The notes under the pieces: model-generated | Database searches by the model: none | What the model saw: the letters and a program-made list of their open reading frames with translations, nothing else | Told to the model about the DNA's origin: nothing | In this document: positions 53,023-64,000 of the stretch, piece by piece | How the letters are laid out: each line of letters starts with the position of its first letter | Numbering within the stretch: the stretch's first letter is position 1 | Translations under genes and position numbers: made by a program | Assembly (NCBI RefSeq): GCF_000189635.1 | Contig: NW_002476301.1 | Location: 186,001 to 250,000, forward strand | DNA length: 64,000 nt | Reading direction: 5' to 3' | DNA from: Tetrahymena thermophila SB210 | Taxonomy: Eukaryota; Ciliophora; Oligohymenophorea; Hymenostomatida; Tetrahymenidae

Positions 53023-55716
53023 ATGAACGCTTCTTACAATAAAAGCAAAGATATAAATTCAAAATATAAAGGTCATGTAGTTGAATAGAAATATAATGAC
53101 AGCATCATATAAAATTAAAATTTAGAACCTAAAAAGTTATTTCCTTCTTATTAGGAATAAAGCGAGTAATTCTATGAAGAAAGCGATTAAGTAGACATTA
53201 AATATTATTTTACATTCATTTTTTTAATTTATATTACATAAAATGTATTTAAGAATCTCAATGATGAAAATCCACTTACTGAATAGGATGATACAAGCTT
53301 TGAAGAAAATAATGCTAGTTTTTTGAAAACTTTCAAATATAAAAAACAATCTAATGAATAATAAAATGATAAAATTATTTCAAGTGATGAATTGTAATCT
53401 GATGACTAATATGCTAAAAATAAAAATAGCTAGTAGTCTGACTAATCCCATATGATGAGCAATTATATTGAGTAATTAAAGAAAGAAAGAAATTAAGTTG
53501 GATATAAAAACAAGTTTGATAAAAAAAAGATTGGAAACCAACAACGCAGTTTTCAGAACAACTAACAAAATAGCTAAAATATTGAAAAGAAGGCTTAGAA
53601 TGCTGAGGGCTTTAGAGAAGACTAATTACTGAAAGAAGATAATCTATTTACAATAAAAAATCATGATTAAAAAAGCAATTAAATTGGAACTGTATATTTG
53701 AATTCTGGAAAAAGCAATACATTAAATAAAAATAATGGATAGTTCTAGTATAACTAGTTGCAAAATTAAACCAATGGTTAAAGATTTTTTTAAAAATAAA
53801 TTGAAAATTAAATATAGCAAGTTTATTAGAATAAATCTGATTTAAGCAATTAACAATATGCAATAAGTAAAAACTTAGAAAGAACTTTTAATAATTAATA
53901 ATACATTCACGAAGAAAGGAGTAGTGATGAATGTAAAAGCAGTTCATCTAGTGCTAATTATGAAAAAAGTAAATCCTAATAAAAAAATAAATATAATATG
54001 TAATAGCTAGATAATAAATTAGATTAAAATCTTATCTCAACTTAAGAAGATAACTATTTCACTCTAAAAGATAGTACCAATTTAATCAACACAGTTGACA
54101 TAAATACAGAGACAGATGTAAATAAAAATGACAATATTTAAATTAATCTAAAAAATACTTTTTAATAAATACCATCAAAGAAAAATGATTAGCAAAAGAA
54201 TAATCTTCCTGTTTTTAATACTGTTGAATAAACTATTTCCTCTTCAAATTAATCTCAAAATTTGTGTAATGATCAATAGCTAACTCCTATTATATAAAGC
54301 AATTAAATTAGCAACATAAATTAGATAAATTTTACAAACAAGAAGTAAAATTAAAATAATGGTAGATAAAATGATCATTAATTAACTAAATCTAAATCCT
54401 AAATTTAGTTCACAAACAACAACTTTAATTCAAATGAAATACAAGACAAATAATATGATCTGCAATCACCTTTAAGCTAATTAAATTTATTTAAGCATTC
54501 AGTAAAAGCAAATTAGAAATCAAATTTTTAAAACAATAACAATTTTAGTACTGATACTAAAAATATCATAAATGATGAAAAACTATTAAATTAAGATACT
54601 TAAGGCAAAACTTATGAAAAATCTCAACGTTAGCTATAAGCATTAAATAATGATAATTAGATCTCCTTCTAGAATATTTAATAAAACTAGTAAAACTCCT
54701 AAGTAAAAGAGTCTCTTTTTGGAAATTTAAATAATTTTTAAATAGAATTCTTTTAAAAAATTTAATGTGCCTAAATATAGCAATATGAATTAATTTGTGA
54801 TAAAGAAAATAAATTTTATTAAGAGAGAAAGAAGAGCCTTGAAAAAAAGTATGAATAGATGTCTAACATAAACCTTTAATAAAAAGAAGGTGCAAGTAGT
54901 TAGTAAATAAAAAAAGAAAACTGCCTTTAAATAATTGCTGAAAGGCTAATGTTGGAACTTAGAATGGCTAATAAAATTATATCGTTCTTAGATTGCTAAA
55001 ATAAATACTTTTAAAAAAGACTAGAAGACATAAGCAGATCCACGATTTCAGATGAGAAAAAGTATTTGACATTAAGCTAATTTGTATGTAATAATTGCTA
55101 GAGCACTTCTTTTTTAGAAAAGGAAGATAATTTAACTTTCATTAAAAATGCTAAAGTTAGCTAGTTAAGCAGTAGCTGCTCTAATTAGAACCATAATTTT
55201 AGTTAAGTAGAATAGAATGCCCATTTTGTTAATTAGAATAGCGATTTAATACAAAAAATAAATAACCTTAATATTTCATAATAAAGCTATCAGTAGAGCT
55301 AATAATAATAAAGTAGTTTATAAGATGATTTTAAAAACATAGTGAGTGAATTTAATAATTTAAAAAAACTTAGCATTAATTTATAGAAGTAAATAGAATT
55401 ACTATAAAAAGAGAATCAACAAATAATATTAAAAAATAATTCATTAATGGAAAGTATAATGCAGAAAGAGTAAATGATTTAAAAGACCGTCATATAGCAT
55501 GAATAAGACAAAAAAAATTTAATTTAAGAGATAAACATGCTTACAAAAGAAAATTGTGATATTAGAGACAATTTTTAAGAATAAATTAAATAAATCAAAC
55601 TTCACGAAGCTTAAGAATTCCATAATTTAGAAGAAAAAGTTAGGTAGACTATTTTAAAAAAAGATGATTGCATATAAAAATTAAATTAAATAATCTATGA
55701 GCTAAGAGCTTAGTGA
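53023..55716 (+). CDS. Asn/Gln/Lys-rich protein with coiled-coil end, 876 aa
   Basis: ATG 53023-53025, stop TGA 55714-55716. A 63-bp stretch, 53191-53253, starts GTAGAC and ends AAG; it is in frame but hydrophobic (KYYFTFIFLIYITQ) and out of keeping, so I take it as an intron (exons 53023-53190, 53254-55716). If it were retained the product would be 897 aa. Most of the protein is low-complexity with many Asn and Gln (often coded TAA/TAG). The last 250 residues form coiled coil (RLMLELRMANKIISFLDC, FKNIVSEFNNLKKLSINLQ, HEAQEFHNLEEKVRQ). No domain recognised. Confidence 0.8.
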
Positions 55717-56212
55717 ATATAAAAAATAAAAATTATTATTTTTTAAAAAGCAATAATAATTTTATGAATTAAGAGTTATTTTTAAAGAAATTTAATTTTT
55801 AGCCCTCTCTTTCTTTTGTATCACAAGTACACACTCCATTTTTAGATATTAATTTATTAAAATATATTTTAGATATAATTGAAAAAATAATTATGTAAAT
55901 ATTTTTATGGATTACTATTAAAAAACCAAATATTAGTAAAATATAAAAAAAGAATATTAGAGTAGTTTATATATGTTATTTTTTTGAGTAGTATTTTGAT
56001 GTAAAATTATTATAAACAAAAAATAAATACATTTTTTTAATAAAAATATATTTTAAATACTATTGAAAAAATAATTATGTACATTTTTATTTTTTATATA
56101 TTTTATTAATAAATTTTGTATGAATGAATTAATTGATGAATGAGCAACATTTTTTTTTTGAAAATTGTAGAGATTAATTAATTACTGCCTACCTATCATT
56201 CTACCATCTTTT
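55717..56212. other. Convergent AT-rich intergenic DNA
   Basis: About 500 bp between the 3' ends of the preceding plus gene and the giant minus gene. The element AATATATTTTA then AT, then ATTGAAAAAATAATTATGTA occurs twice near 55860 and 56047, hinting at a diverged repeat. Nothing coding. Confidence 0.45.
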
Positions 56213-59200
56213 TCAAATAGCTAAAGAAAGATCATATGCTTTTTTTAATTAGCTTAATATATTCCAAGCTGCAAGCCCTAAGTCTTTTTATAGCATATCT
56301 ACAAAAGGATGGCTTTCTTTTAAACTTTATTTGGCTACTTTCATTGTATGAAGTGATGAAGAAAAATTAGGAATAGAGTCAGATAGGGAAGATAAAATTT
56401 AATCTAGTCTTTTTTAACTATCTACTTCTTATTCTGATTCATATTTTAAAGATATGGGAATGAGTTCGTTAATTGATGTAAACTTTTAATTAGTTGCTTC
56501 TTTAACAAAAAGATGGTTAGAAAGTTTATTTATTGAGACGTTTTAAAAGCATTAGCAAAGGAAGTCTATAAAATTAGTAGTATATTACAAGGTAAGCATT
56601 TTCTTAATGAGGAGAGATTATTGATCATTATAAAGTATATTCTCCTTGTTTAAAATGCTATGAAGAAAGCAGCAATATTCAGTTTCCTTTTTAAGATCTT
56701 ATGAAGCGAAAGAACTAAATTAAAACGAACTATAGTCATATAAAATATCTTCTCCTATAGCTGCTTCCATTAAAAGAATAGCTAAAGAAACAGGTAGTGA
56801 ATGATGTTTATTAGTGTTCTTATCATTTTTATTATCTTTCTAAGATAATACATTTGAGTTTTAAAATGAAGTTGCTGTTGATGATTATTTTGAATAACTT
56901 GATCTTTTGGTATCTTAATTGCTATCTTCTTATTAACTTTTAATAGAAATTTTTTTGAGAATTTTAAGCAACTCATCTTTTTGATGAGTTTACTTCTCTC
57001 TAGAGGAGCAATCTATTTTAACATGAGCTTATTTATCAAATAAAATATTGTCAAAATTAATATGAATATGTTGGTATTCTTTTTCATCAACATTTTGAAG
57101 TTTTGTTAAGAGTTCAATTACAATTTGTTGAAGACTTCTTTCATTTATAGTACAAAAGCAGTTAGTAACTTTTTTTAAACTCTAGAGGGGTTAGTACCTA
57201 ATTAATAAAATATATAAATTTAAATATTAAATAAAATTATTAAAGTAAATTGTATTTACTCAGATAAAATTGAAATATGGCTTTCTGGTGTATTATAAAA
57301 TACTTAAACTATTTGGTTTAATAGAAATGGATACTTTTCTGATAAACTTTTATAATCTGCTATTTTTTATGTCATTATAGTTCTGTTTTAAGAATTTATT
57401 TCAATAGATCTAAGTATATAGACGTTAAGGCTTGGAACGTGAACTACTTTCTTGATATGATTTGATATTTATTTTACAGTAATTAGTTCATTTATTCTTA
57501 TTTTATTCAATTGAATTTAATTATCAGACTCAAAATTCCTTGCTGAATTAGGTAATTTATTAACATTCAGCTCACTTTTTGAGTTTTGATGAACTTGAGT
57601 TTTATGTTAATTTGCAAAAAAATTAGTGAATAGTTTACTGCTCTCTTTATCTAATAAATTTAACTTAATTTAAAATTTACTTTTACTATTTTGCTAAATC
57701 TCTTTTGAAAAAAAATTTTCACTTAAAGGAGACTAACTGTTTGAGTAAGTGTGTTTGTATCCAGTTTTTATATTTATACTATCTAAATTTTCTCTCTATC
57801 TAGATTGTTGTTATGGTGTAAACACCTATTGTTTTATTGTAAAACTATTTCTTTTTAGAATTTTGCTGTCAGGACTATTGAATTTTGATAATTCATAGTT
57901 ATTTTATGAACTATTTTATTAATTCAGAGGAGTTAGAAGCTTTTTAGGAGATTTCGGAGTATTTTAGTCACTTGTTATTATTTAATTTTCATTTTAGTTC
58001 TCGTTTTATTGATCTGTTTTTGAAATATTTTTTAAATTTAAATTTGTATTATCTACTTCAACTTCATCTTAAGTCTACTTACTATCAATATTTTACCATT
58101 ATTGATTTATATTATTGTTTAACTAATAAACAGTTTTCCTAAAACTAATTTATTTATCATCTGTCTTTTAACTTGAATTTAATCCGTTGCTATTTGCTAA
58201 TTGCTGTAAGTTTGTCTCTTTAAAGTTATAGATGCTGTTTGTAAAATTTTAGAATTTACTCAATTATGAACTAATTAGTTTTTGATTTGGGCTTTGTGTA
58301 TTAAATGATTTGTTTTAAAATTGTTAAATTATACTGTTAGATCTATCTTAATTTATATCATTAATCTATTAAGAGTTACCTTCTTGCAGCTATTTTATTG
58401 TTAACAAGTCTTCATTTTTGTAAGAGAGATTTTTAATGTGAGTGAAATAATTTGCACTTTTGCTATTATGCTATTATATATTATTAATTTCATCATGGCT
58501 AGAGATATTTTCTAATTGTTCGCTTTTTACAATATCATTACCATATGATTACATACTTTTAGTTTTCTTCTTGAAGCTATTTTTATTAGTAGACGAATCT
58601 TATTATAAAATTGAATTTTCTAGAGAAGTTTTCTTATTGCTTGAATGTATCGATAAATTATTATGTGAGCTGAAAGCTCTTTATTTTAGTTTTTAATTAG
58701 ACAAATAGGTTTAAGAATCGTTAGATAAATTGTTGTTACTAAAATTAACATTTTCATTGGAACTTTTTTAATTTTATTCTTAAATATTCTATTTATTTAT
58801 CAAATCTGTAAAGGAGCCTTTTTCTGAATGGTATTTTGGGCTGTTATAGTTAGAATTGCATTGGATGATAGAGCAAGACTATTTTTCTAAGTTTATAGAT
58901 GGCGATTAAGGAATAATGTCGCTTCTGGGCTTTTTGTTTATTACAACAACCGCCTTTGAATCTAAAAACTCATCAGTGGAGGGTTTTTAATTCTTAGATA
59001 AATTTAATTAATTTTAGAATTTATTATTAAAATAGTAATTAGAGTTTTCTTATTTATTTTATGGGGTATTGCAATCTTCCATATTTTTCTAAACAGATTG
59101 AAGCTATTTTTAAACTATATCATATTTGAAATTTTACAAATTAGAAGAAAAGCTATTTGTTGATAAACTTTATTTATTTTATTATAAATGTGAATGCTAT

Positions 59201-62200
59201 TATTGCTGTTGATTTTAAATTTAGTTCCGATGATGGCTAGGGTAATTTTATTAAATCAAAATCTTTTTATTTCCTCTGTTTGATAATTTTATTAAATTTT
59301 CTACAGGAGACATGTCACTATTTGTTGAGTTAGTTTTTAAATTAAATTGAGATTAAAATTACTCGATTTTTAATTTAAATGCTTAGAATCTTGAATCATC
59401 TCTCATTTAGCTAAATTTACTTTTTTAATCCAATATATTATAAAAATTCGATGTTGGATGATTTGGTATATTTGTATTTGTAATTATTTCTTCTAAATTT
59501 TGCTGTTAATTTGTTTAATTAGATTACTATTATTCTAATTACTGCACTTTGCTAGTGAAATTATCAGTGAAATCTTCATTCTTATTACTAGGTGTATTTT
59601 ATTGAGATAATTATTTTAATTACTGCAAGGAGACTCCCTTAAGTAAAGTTAGTTTTGAGGATTTTTATTTTTATTAAGTATCTAAATTATCTGTTTCACT
59701 AGTTTAAAAGTTAAAAATAAGCTATTCGCCTTATTAATTTTTAGATGCTTCATAGTTTAGTGGAGTTTTAGCTGATAATATTCTATCTGAACAATGTTTA
59801 TTTTTTTAATTGAAAAAATTATAGTTTTACTCTTGTTTTTTGTTATTTTGACTAAATATCTTTAAAATCTCTTATTCAGTGAGTTATGATCTTGGGTTGC
59901 CTTACTCATTTTCGCTCTTTATATTGGAAAATTTTGAATTTTCAATAATAGGGGATTTAAATTGTTTTGTGTAAGTTTCTTTTGCAGATTAAGGTTTTTG
60001 GGATAAATCAAAATGAGTAGGACTCTATATTTAAATATTTTTTTTCAAAAAATGAGTTGAAGGTATTAAATCTGATTTTTTATTTTTAAAGTTCTCAGTA
60101 TTTCCTGTTTTATTAATATTATTTAACATCGTTTCTTACTATTCTGATTATTCTAAGTAAGTTTCATTTTGTTTTTGAGGTTAAGATGCTGTTACTTTAT
60201 TTGTAAAAAGATTTGCTTTTTGGAAAAGCTAATTTTAAGAAGATTGTTGAGGATTAATATTTTAAGATGATTAAGATTTACTCTAGTCAAGTTAATTTAT
60301 TTATGAGTTTTGTTTTTTTTGCATTTTTATAAGATATCTTTACTAATTTATATCATAAATTTCAAAACTTTTCCTAACTTTTTGATTTTATTTCATTAGC
60401 TCTTATTAATCATCGCTTTCATTCCTTTGACTTTCTCTATTGCTCATATTTCCCTTGTTATGATTCTGTTTATCTTAATCAGAAATTTTATCAATAATAA
60501 TTGGACTTGTTTTCTTTTCTTTGTACAACTCATTTTAAGAGGAATTAAAAGGACTCTATTAAGGAAACTAATTTTTTCTATATTATATATGATTATGGTG
60601 TGATTATTGAGATTCCTTTTGCATGTTACACTTTTCAGTAGAGTTGCTTTAGTTACTGCTCCTATTAGAACTAATTTAAGTTTCATTTTACAACTAAATT
60701 TATCTAAAGCTGCTTTTTCTATTTTAAATACCATTAGATGAGGCTGTCTATTTCATATAGTACTAATTATATAAATCACTATTAACCTACATTCCGCTCT
60801 CTTAATTTTACATTTATCTTTTATGAATATTGAGTTAACTGTCAGAATGCTCGCTATTCAAAGAGATACTTTTGTCTGAAGCTGAGTTTTTTTATTTAAC
60901 TTCTTATTGGTCTTTATTAACAGAAGCATATTTCATTACATAATACTATTAGGATTATTCTTATTTTAGGTTAGTATCACTTTAAATATTTTTTTATTTT
61001 TTTTCATTTTGAATGCTTAGCTTTTAACTAGACAAATTTTAATAGCTTTAAAAGTTTTCTTGATATTTTTGCGGCTTTTATTATTATTCAACTTATGTTT
61101 GTTATTTTTATATGAGACTTTTCTATTAATTATTCTATTGCAACTTAGTTGGATCAAAATAATGAGCCTGAAAATCGAAATCTTTTTACTATGTGCTACC
61201 CTTTGGATATACCAACGCTTGTTGTGAGTTTGAATTATTTAAAATTTAATTAAAATGATTTGTTTTTAAATGTGATTTAGATTTGTTTTTTTCCTCCCGT
61301 TAAATTAAATTGACTTATGCTTATGGATCTTCTGGTTAGATATATATATTTGCAGAGTGAATATTGTTATTATTGTAATTTTATTAGGAGTGTAAATAAT
61401 TAAATTGATTATTATTATCCACAGACTACTATTAATTTTGTTATTCAAGTTATTGATTTTGATTTTATTATTGTTACAATTAGTTGTTATTTCCTGAGAC
61501 TTCTTGGTTATGCATACATTTAACTAGCTATCTGAATTAGCTCTTTTACCCGAATTTTTTATCAGGGCTCATGTTTTAAAATTACAAATTGTATTGTTGA
61601 TCATATTTATGAGCAGAACAGCTATTGTTAATTTAAGAATTATCAAAATTTGCATCGCTTTATGGTTACCTTTTGTTATTGTTATTTTCAAATTAATGAT
61701 CTTTTGCTGCGCTGCCCTCACTCTGATTGAGTGGGTTTTTCCTAGCTTTACTAATTTGATCTAGGGAAGATGGTTGTGCTTAAACGTAATAGCTATTTGA
61801 ACTTTCTACTTACTTTAAGAGTTAACGCTAGTTGATGTCGTTCTATTCTGAAAATTGATAAAAAGCTCTTTAATTTTTTTCATTTATTTTAGAAGCCTAT
61901 AATAACTAAGAATCAGACTAAATTGCTTGAAGATATAATTCCGAACGACCAATATTTTTTGAATCACCTCTTGATGATAGAACTATTCCGCCTTTATCAT
62001 GACTTCCTATTCTATGCTGAGGTTCCTTAGAATTGGAAGCAGAAACTGAGTTATTTCTTGAGTTTTAGCTAAATTCAACTGGAAGCTTGTTAGTGATAGC
62101 TATTTTTGGTCTAAAATTGTATTCTCTTCTAGGTTGCTTATTCATCGATGGTAATTCATTTTGCAAATTTTAATTTTATAATTGAAACATTTAATTGTGT

Positions 62201-62325
62201 TGCTCAGAGTTTAAAATTTTTCTATTTTCATTGTCATTCCAAATAATCCTATTGTAGTAATTTTATTTTTGCGAATTCATTTAAATTAAATCTAATTCTT
62301 GGTTTTTCTATATTACTCTAGCCAT
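56213..62325 (-). CDS. Giant N/Q/S-rich protein with C-terminal MAPKK-like pseudokinase, 2016 aa
   Basis: Exon 1 57260-62325 (ATG 62323-62325), 62-bp intron 57198-57259, exon 2 56213-57197, stop TGA 56213-56215; phases agree. I walked the plus-strand triplets below 59640 across exon 1 and found no in-frame TGA. Residues 1 to about 1590 are disordered, rich in Asn, Gln and Ser. At about 1595-1850 a kinase fold is visible: ELITVKQISNHIKKVVHVP in place of a Gly loop, YILRSIEIN where VAxK should be (Arg1639 replaces Lys), ISILSEYQPLQSLKKV, then HIHINFDNIL where HRDLKPENIL should be, and VKIDCSS in place of DFG. The C-lobe helix SLAILLMEAAIGEDIL matches MAPKK enzymes. All catalytic residues are lost, so this is a pseudokinase, perhaps a scaffold for a MAPK pathway. 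Confidence 0.85.
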
Positions 62326-63148
62326 TAGCCTTTTATTTGATTGATATATATTTTAGCTATAGTATATATAATATATCGCTCAAAATTAATTAATTTTATT
62401 GATTGATTTATCTTATTTGAAATTAATTTATCATCTCCTCCACAAAAAATCTATAACAACTAAGATATTCAAAGCTTAAATAATATATTACTGTTAATGT
62501 AATTTAATTATTCTTTTCATCAAAAATAAGGAAAATGGAATTTTGTATTCAAAATTTATTTTTACCATAAAAATTCAATTCCTTCATGTGTTCATAAAAA
62601 TTTTAACTCAAATATTTGAAGTCAACTTAAGACTTCTTTTTAACTAGCAAGACAAAAGTAATTATTTATAAATATTGTATTTGAAATTAGAAATAAAATT
62701 AAAAAGATTATTTTATGAAAATACTTAATAATTATTCATTTATTTATTACTCTGATGTAATAAAGTATTGTAATCAATAATAAAATCATTCAAAAATTCC
62801 TAAACTAAGAATTAGTCGCATCTAACCAAAAATTTATTCAATGTTTTATTTTAATTTTATTAAATAAAAATGATATTAATTTTTACATCAATAGAATAAA
62901 GTCGTTTGATACTTTCAAGAAAATATTTTATAGAATTGTAAACAAAATTTATGTTTTTATGTTAACTAAATAAAAATATTTTATTAATTAGTAAACAAGA
63001 GAATATAATTCTTATATTCATTTTCAAATTTAGGAAACATATATTTTTACTACATTCATAGAACTAATTCACCAAAAATTATAATCAAAGTATTTAAATC
63101 TAACAAAAATTTATTCAAAGATTAATCTTAATTGAGATCAACAAAAAA

Positions 63149-63169
63149 TGAGATTAAAATTTAATCTCA
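63149..63169. repeat. Palindrome inside repeat copy 1
   Basis: TGAGATTAAA and TTTAATCTCA are perfect 10-bp inverted arms around a single A. The same element recurs in repeat copy 2. Confidence 0.85.
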
Positions 63170-63270
63170 CAAAATAAATTTATTTTATACTTGGAAAAAA
63201 TTTACTTTTAATACTAATAAGAAATAATTATTTATAGTTTTAGATATAATATAATTTTGGCAAATTTAAT

Positions 63271-63925
63271 AAGCATTCTAAATTTTAAATCTTTAGGTAG
63301 TGAAAAAAAAATAGAAGAATGTATTTTATTTAATTTCATTTATTTTGTAAACAAAATTTATGTTTTTATTTTAACTAAATAAAATATATTTTATTTATTT
63401 AGCAAACAGCCGAATATTATTCTTTTATTCTTTTTCAAATTTTAGGAAACAAATACTTTTACTACATTCATATAACTAATTCACAAAAAATTCTAATCAA
63501 AGTATTTTAAATCTAACAAAAATTTATTCAAAGATTAATCTTAATTGAGATCAACAAAAAATGAGATTAAAATTTAATCTCACAAAATAAATTTATTTTA
63601 TACTTGGAAAAAATTTACTTTTAATACTAATAAAAAATAATTATTTATGATGCTATATTTAATATGATTTTCGTAAATTTAATAATCATTACTTGAATTA
63701 ATTTAATATATTTTAAAATTCTAGTTAATTTATTTTTTTTCTAACTTCATAGATTATTTTAATTGCATTGATGAGAATTGAATAATTTTTAAAAAAAGAA
63801 TTAGTATTATTAAATAATGTGTTGAATTATTTATTAAGCATTCTAAATTTTAAATCTTTTCACAGGCAGTGCAAAAAAAAAGAAGAATGTATTTTATTTA
63901 TTTAATTTCATTTATTTGTTAAATA
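63271..63925. repeat. Second repeat pair flanking the long repeat
   Basis: The block AAGCATTCTAAATTTTAAAT, then CTTT, a short variable gap and AGAAGAATGTATTTTATTTA occurs at 63271-63345 and again at 63836-63925. The second copy has a small insertion (TCACAGGCAG). With the long repeats this shows a locally duplicated segment running off the right edge. Confidence 0.7.
63562..63582. repeat. Palindrome inside repeat copy 2
   Basis: Identical to the palindrome at 63149-63169: TGAGATTAAA, A, TTTAATCTCA. Its exact conservation while neighbouring bases differ is worth noting. Confidence 0.85.
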
Positions 63926-64000
63926 ATATCTATCTTTTGAACCTTTTTGTTTTTAATAATAAAAATATTGAAAAAATAAATCATTTCAAAAATGCTTAAT

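Larger units (their letters stand above)
62936..63655. repeat. Two direct repeats of about 310 bp, 409 bp apart
   Basis: A unit beginning TTGTAAACAAAATTTATG occurs at 62936 and 63345. The units share the series CAAATTT/TTAGGAAAC, TACTACATTCATA, AAATCTAACAAAAATTTATTC, the palindrome, and TACTTGGAAAAAATTTAC, to about 63250 and 63655. Identity is high with scattered single-base changes, so the duplication looks recent. No coding frame or target-site duplication was noticed. Confidence 0.85.
62326..64000. other. AT-rich right flank with repeats
   Basis: Upstream region of the giant minus gene, continuing to the window edge. It contains the promoter of that gene and the direct repeats and palindromes listed separately. 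No coding frame recognised. Confidence 0.5.

Noticed and set aside
60444..60734. Minus-strand 96-codon ORF in the standard code
   Set aside because: It is a shadow in another frame of the giant pseudokinase gene.
1..64000. A bacterial or standard-code eukaryote reading of the window
   Set aside because: Recognisable domains (DHHC, EF-hand, kinase, ArfGAP, ARF) run through many TAA and TAG codons and stop only at TGA.

Overview
The window looks like macronuclear DNA of an oligohymenophorean ciliate, most like Tetrahymena. It is extremely A+T rich. Its genes read through only if TAA and TAG are glutamine and TGA is the sole stop. Introns are short and AT-rich (mostly 50-130 bp, GT...AG). Under the standard code nearly every gene is shredded into fragments, so all CDS calls here were made by reading with the ciliate code and joining exons so that phase is kept. 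No telomere, rRNA, tRNA, CRISPR array or transposon was recognised.

Layout. 1-9 kb: an N/Q-rich protein, a DHHC palmitoyltransferase, a tiny membrane ORF and a decayed membrane-protein gene. 9-21 kb: a 1259-residue protein made of four EF-hand modules, a cyclic-nucleotide-binding protein, an ArfGAP (minus) and a coiled-coil protein (minus). 22-34.5 kb: two unrecognised proteins, a sterol-transfer-like BAR/GRAM/VASt protein, a ULK/ATG1-like kinase and a secreted protein. 35-44 kb: a divergent ARF-like GTPase (minus), a zinc-finger protein (minus) and an acidic TPR protein. 44.5-56 kb: a strongly codon-biased six-exon gene (minus), a seven-helix RGS-like protein (minus), a TSG101/Vps23-like ESCRT-I protein (minus) and two unrecognised plus-strand genes. 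56-62.3 kb: a single minus-strand gene of 2016 codons, an N/Q-rich protein ending in a MAPKK-like pseudokinase. 62.3-64 kb: AT-rich DNA with two long direct repeats and paired palindromes.

The genes are single units, each with its own promoter region; there is no operon. Several belong to membrane traffic and lipid or calcium signalling (DHHC enzyme, ArfGAP, ARF-like GTPase, ESCRT-I subunit, GRAM/VASt protein, ULK-like kinase, cNMP-binding, EF-hand and RGS proteins), but this mix is usual for a ciliate genome and I infer no physical cluster. The items most worth a second look are the giant pseudokinase, the ARF-like protein lacking its catalytic glutamine, the BAR-GRAM-VASt protein, the four-module EF-hand protein and the duplicated repeats at the right edge.
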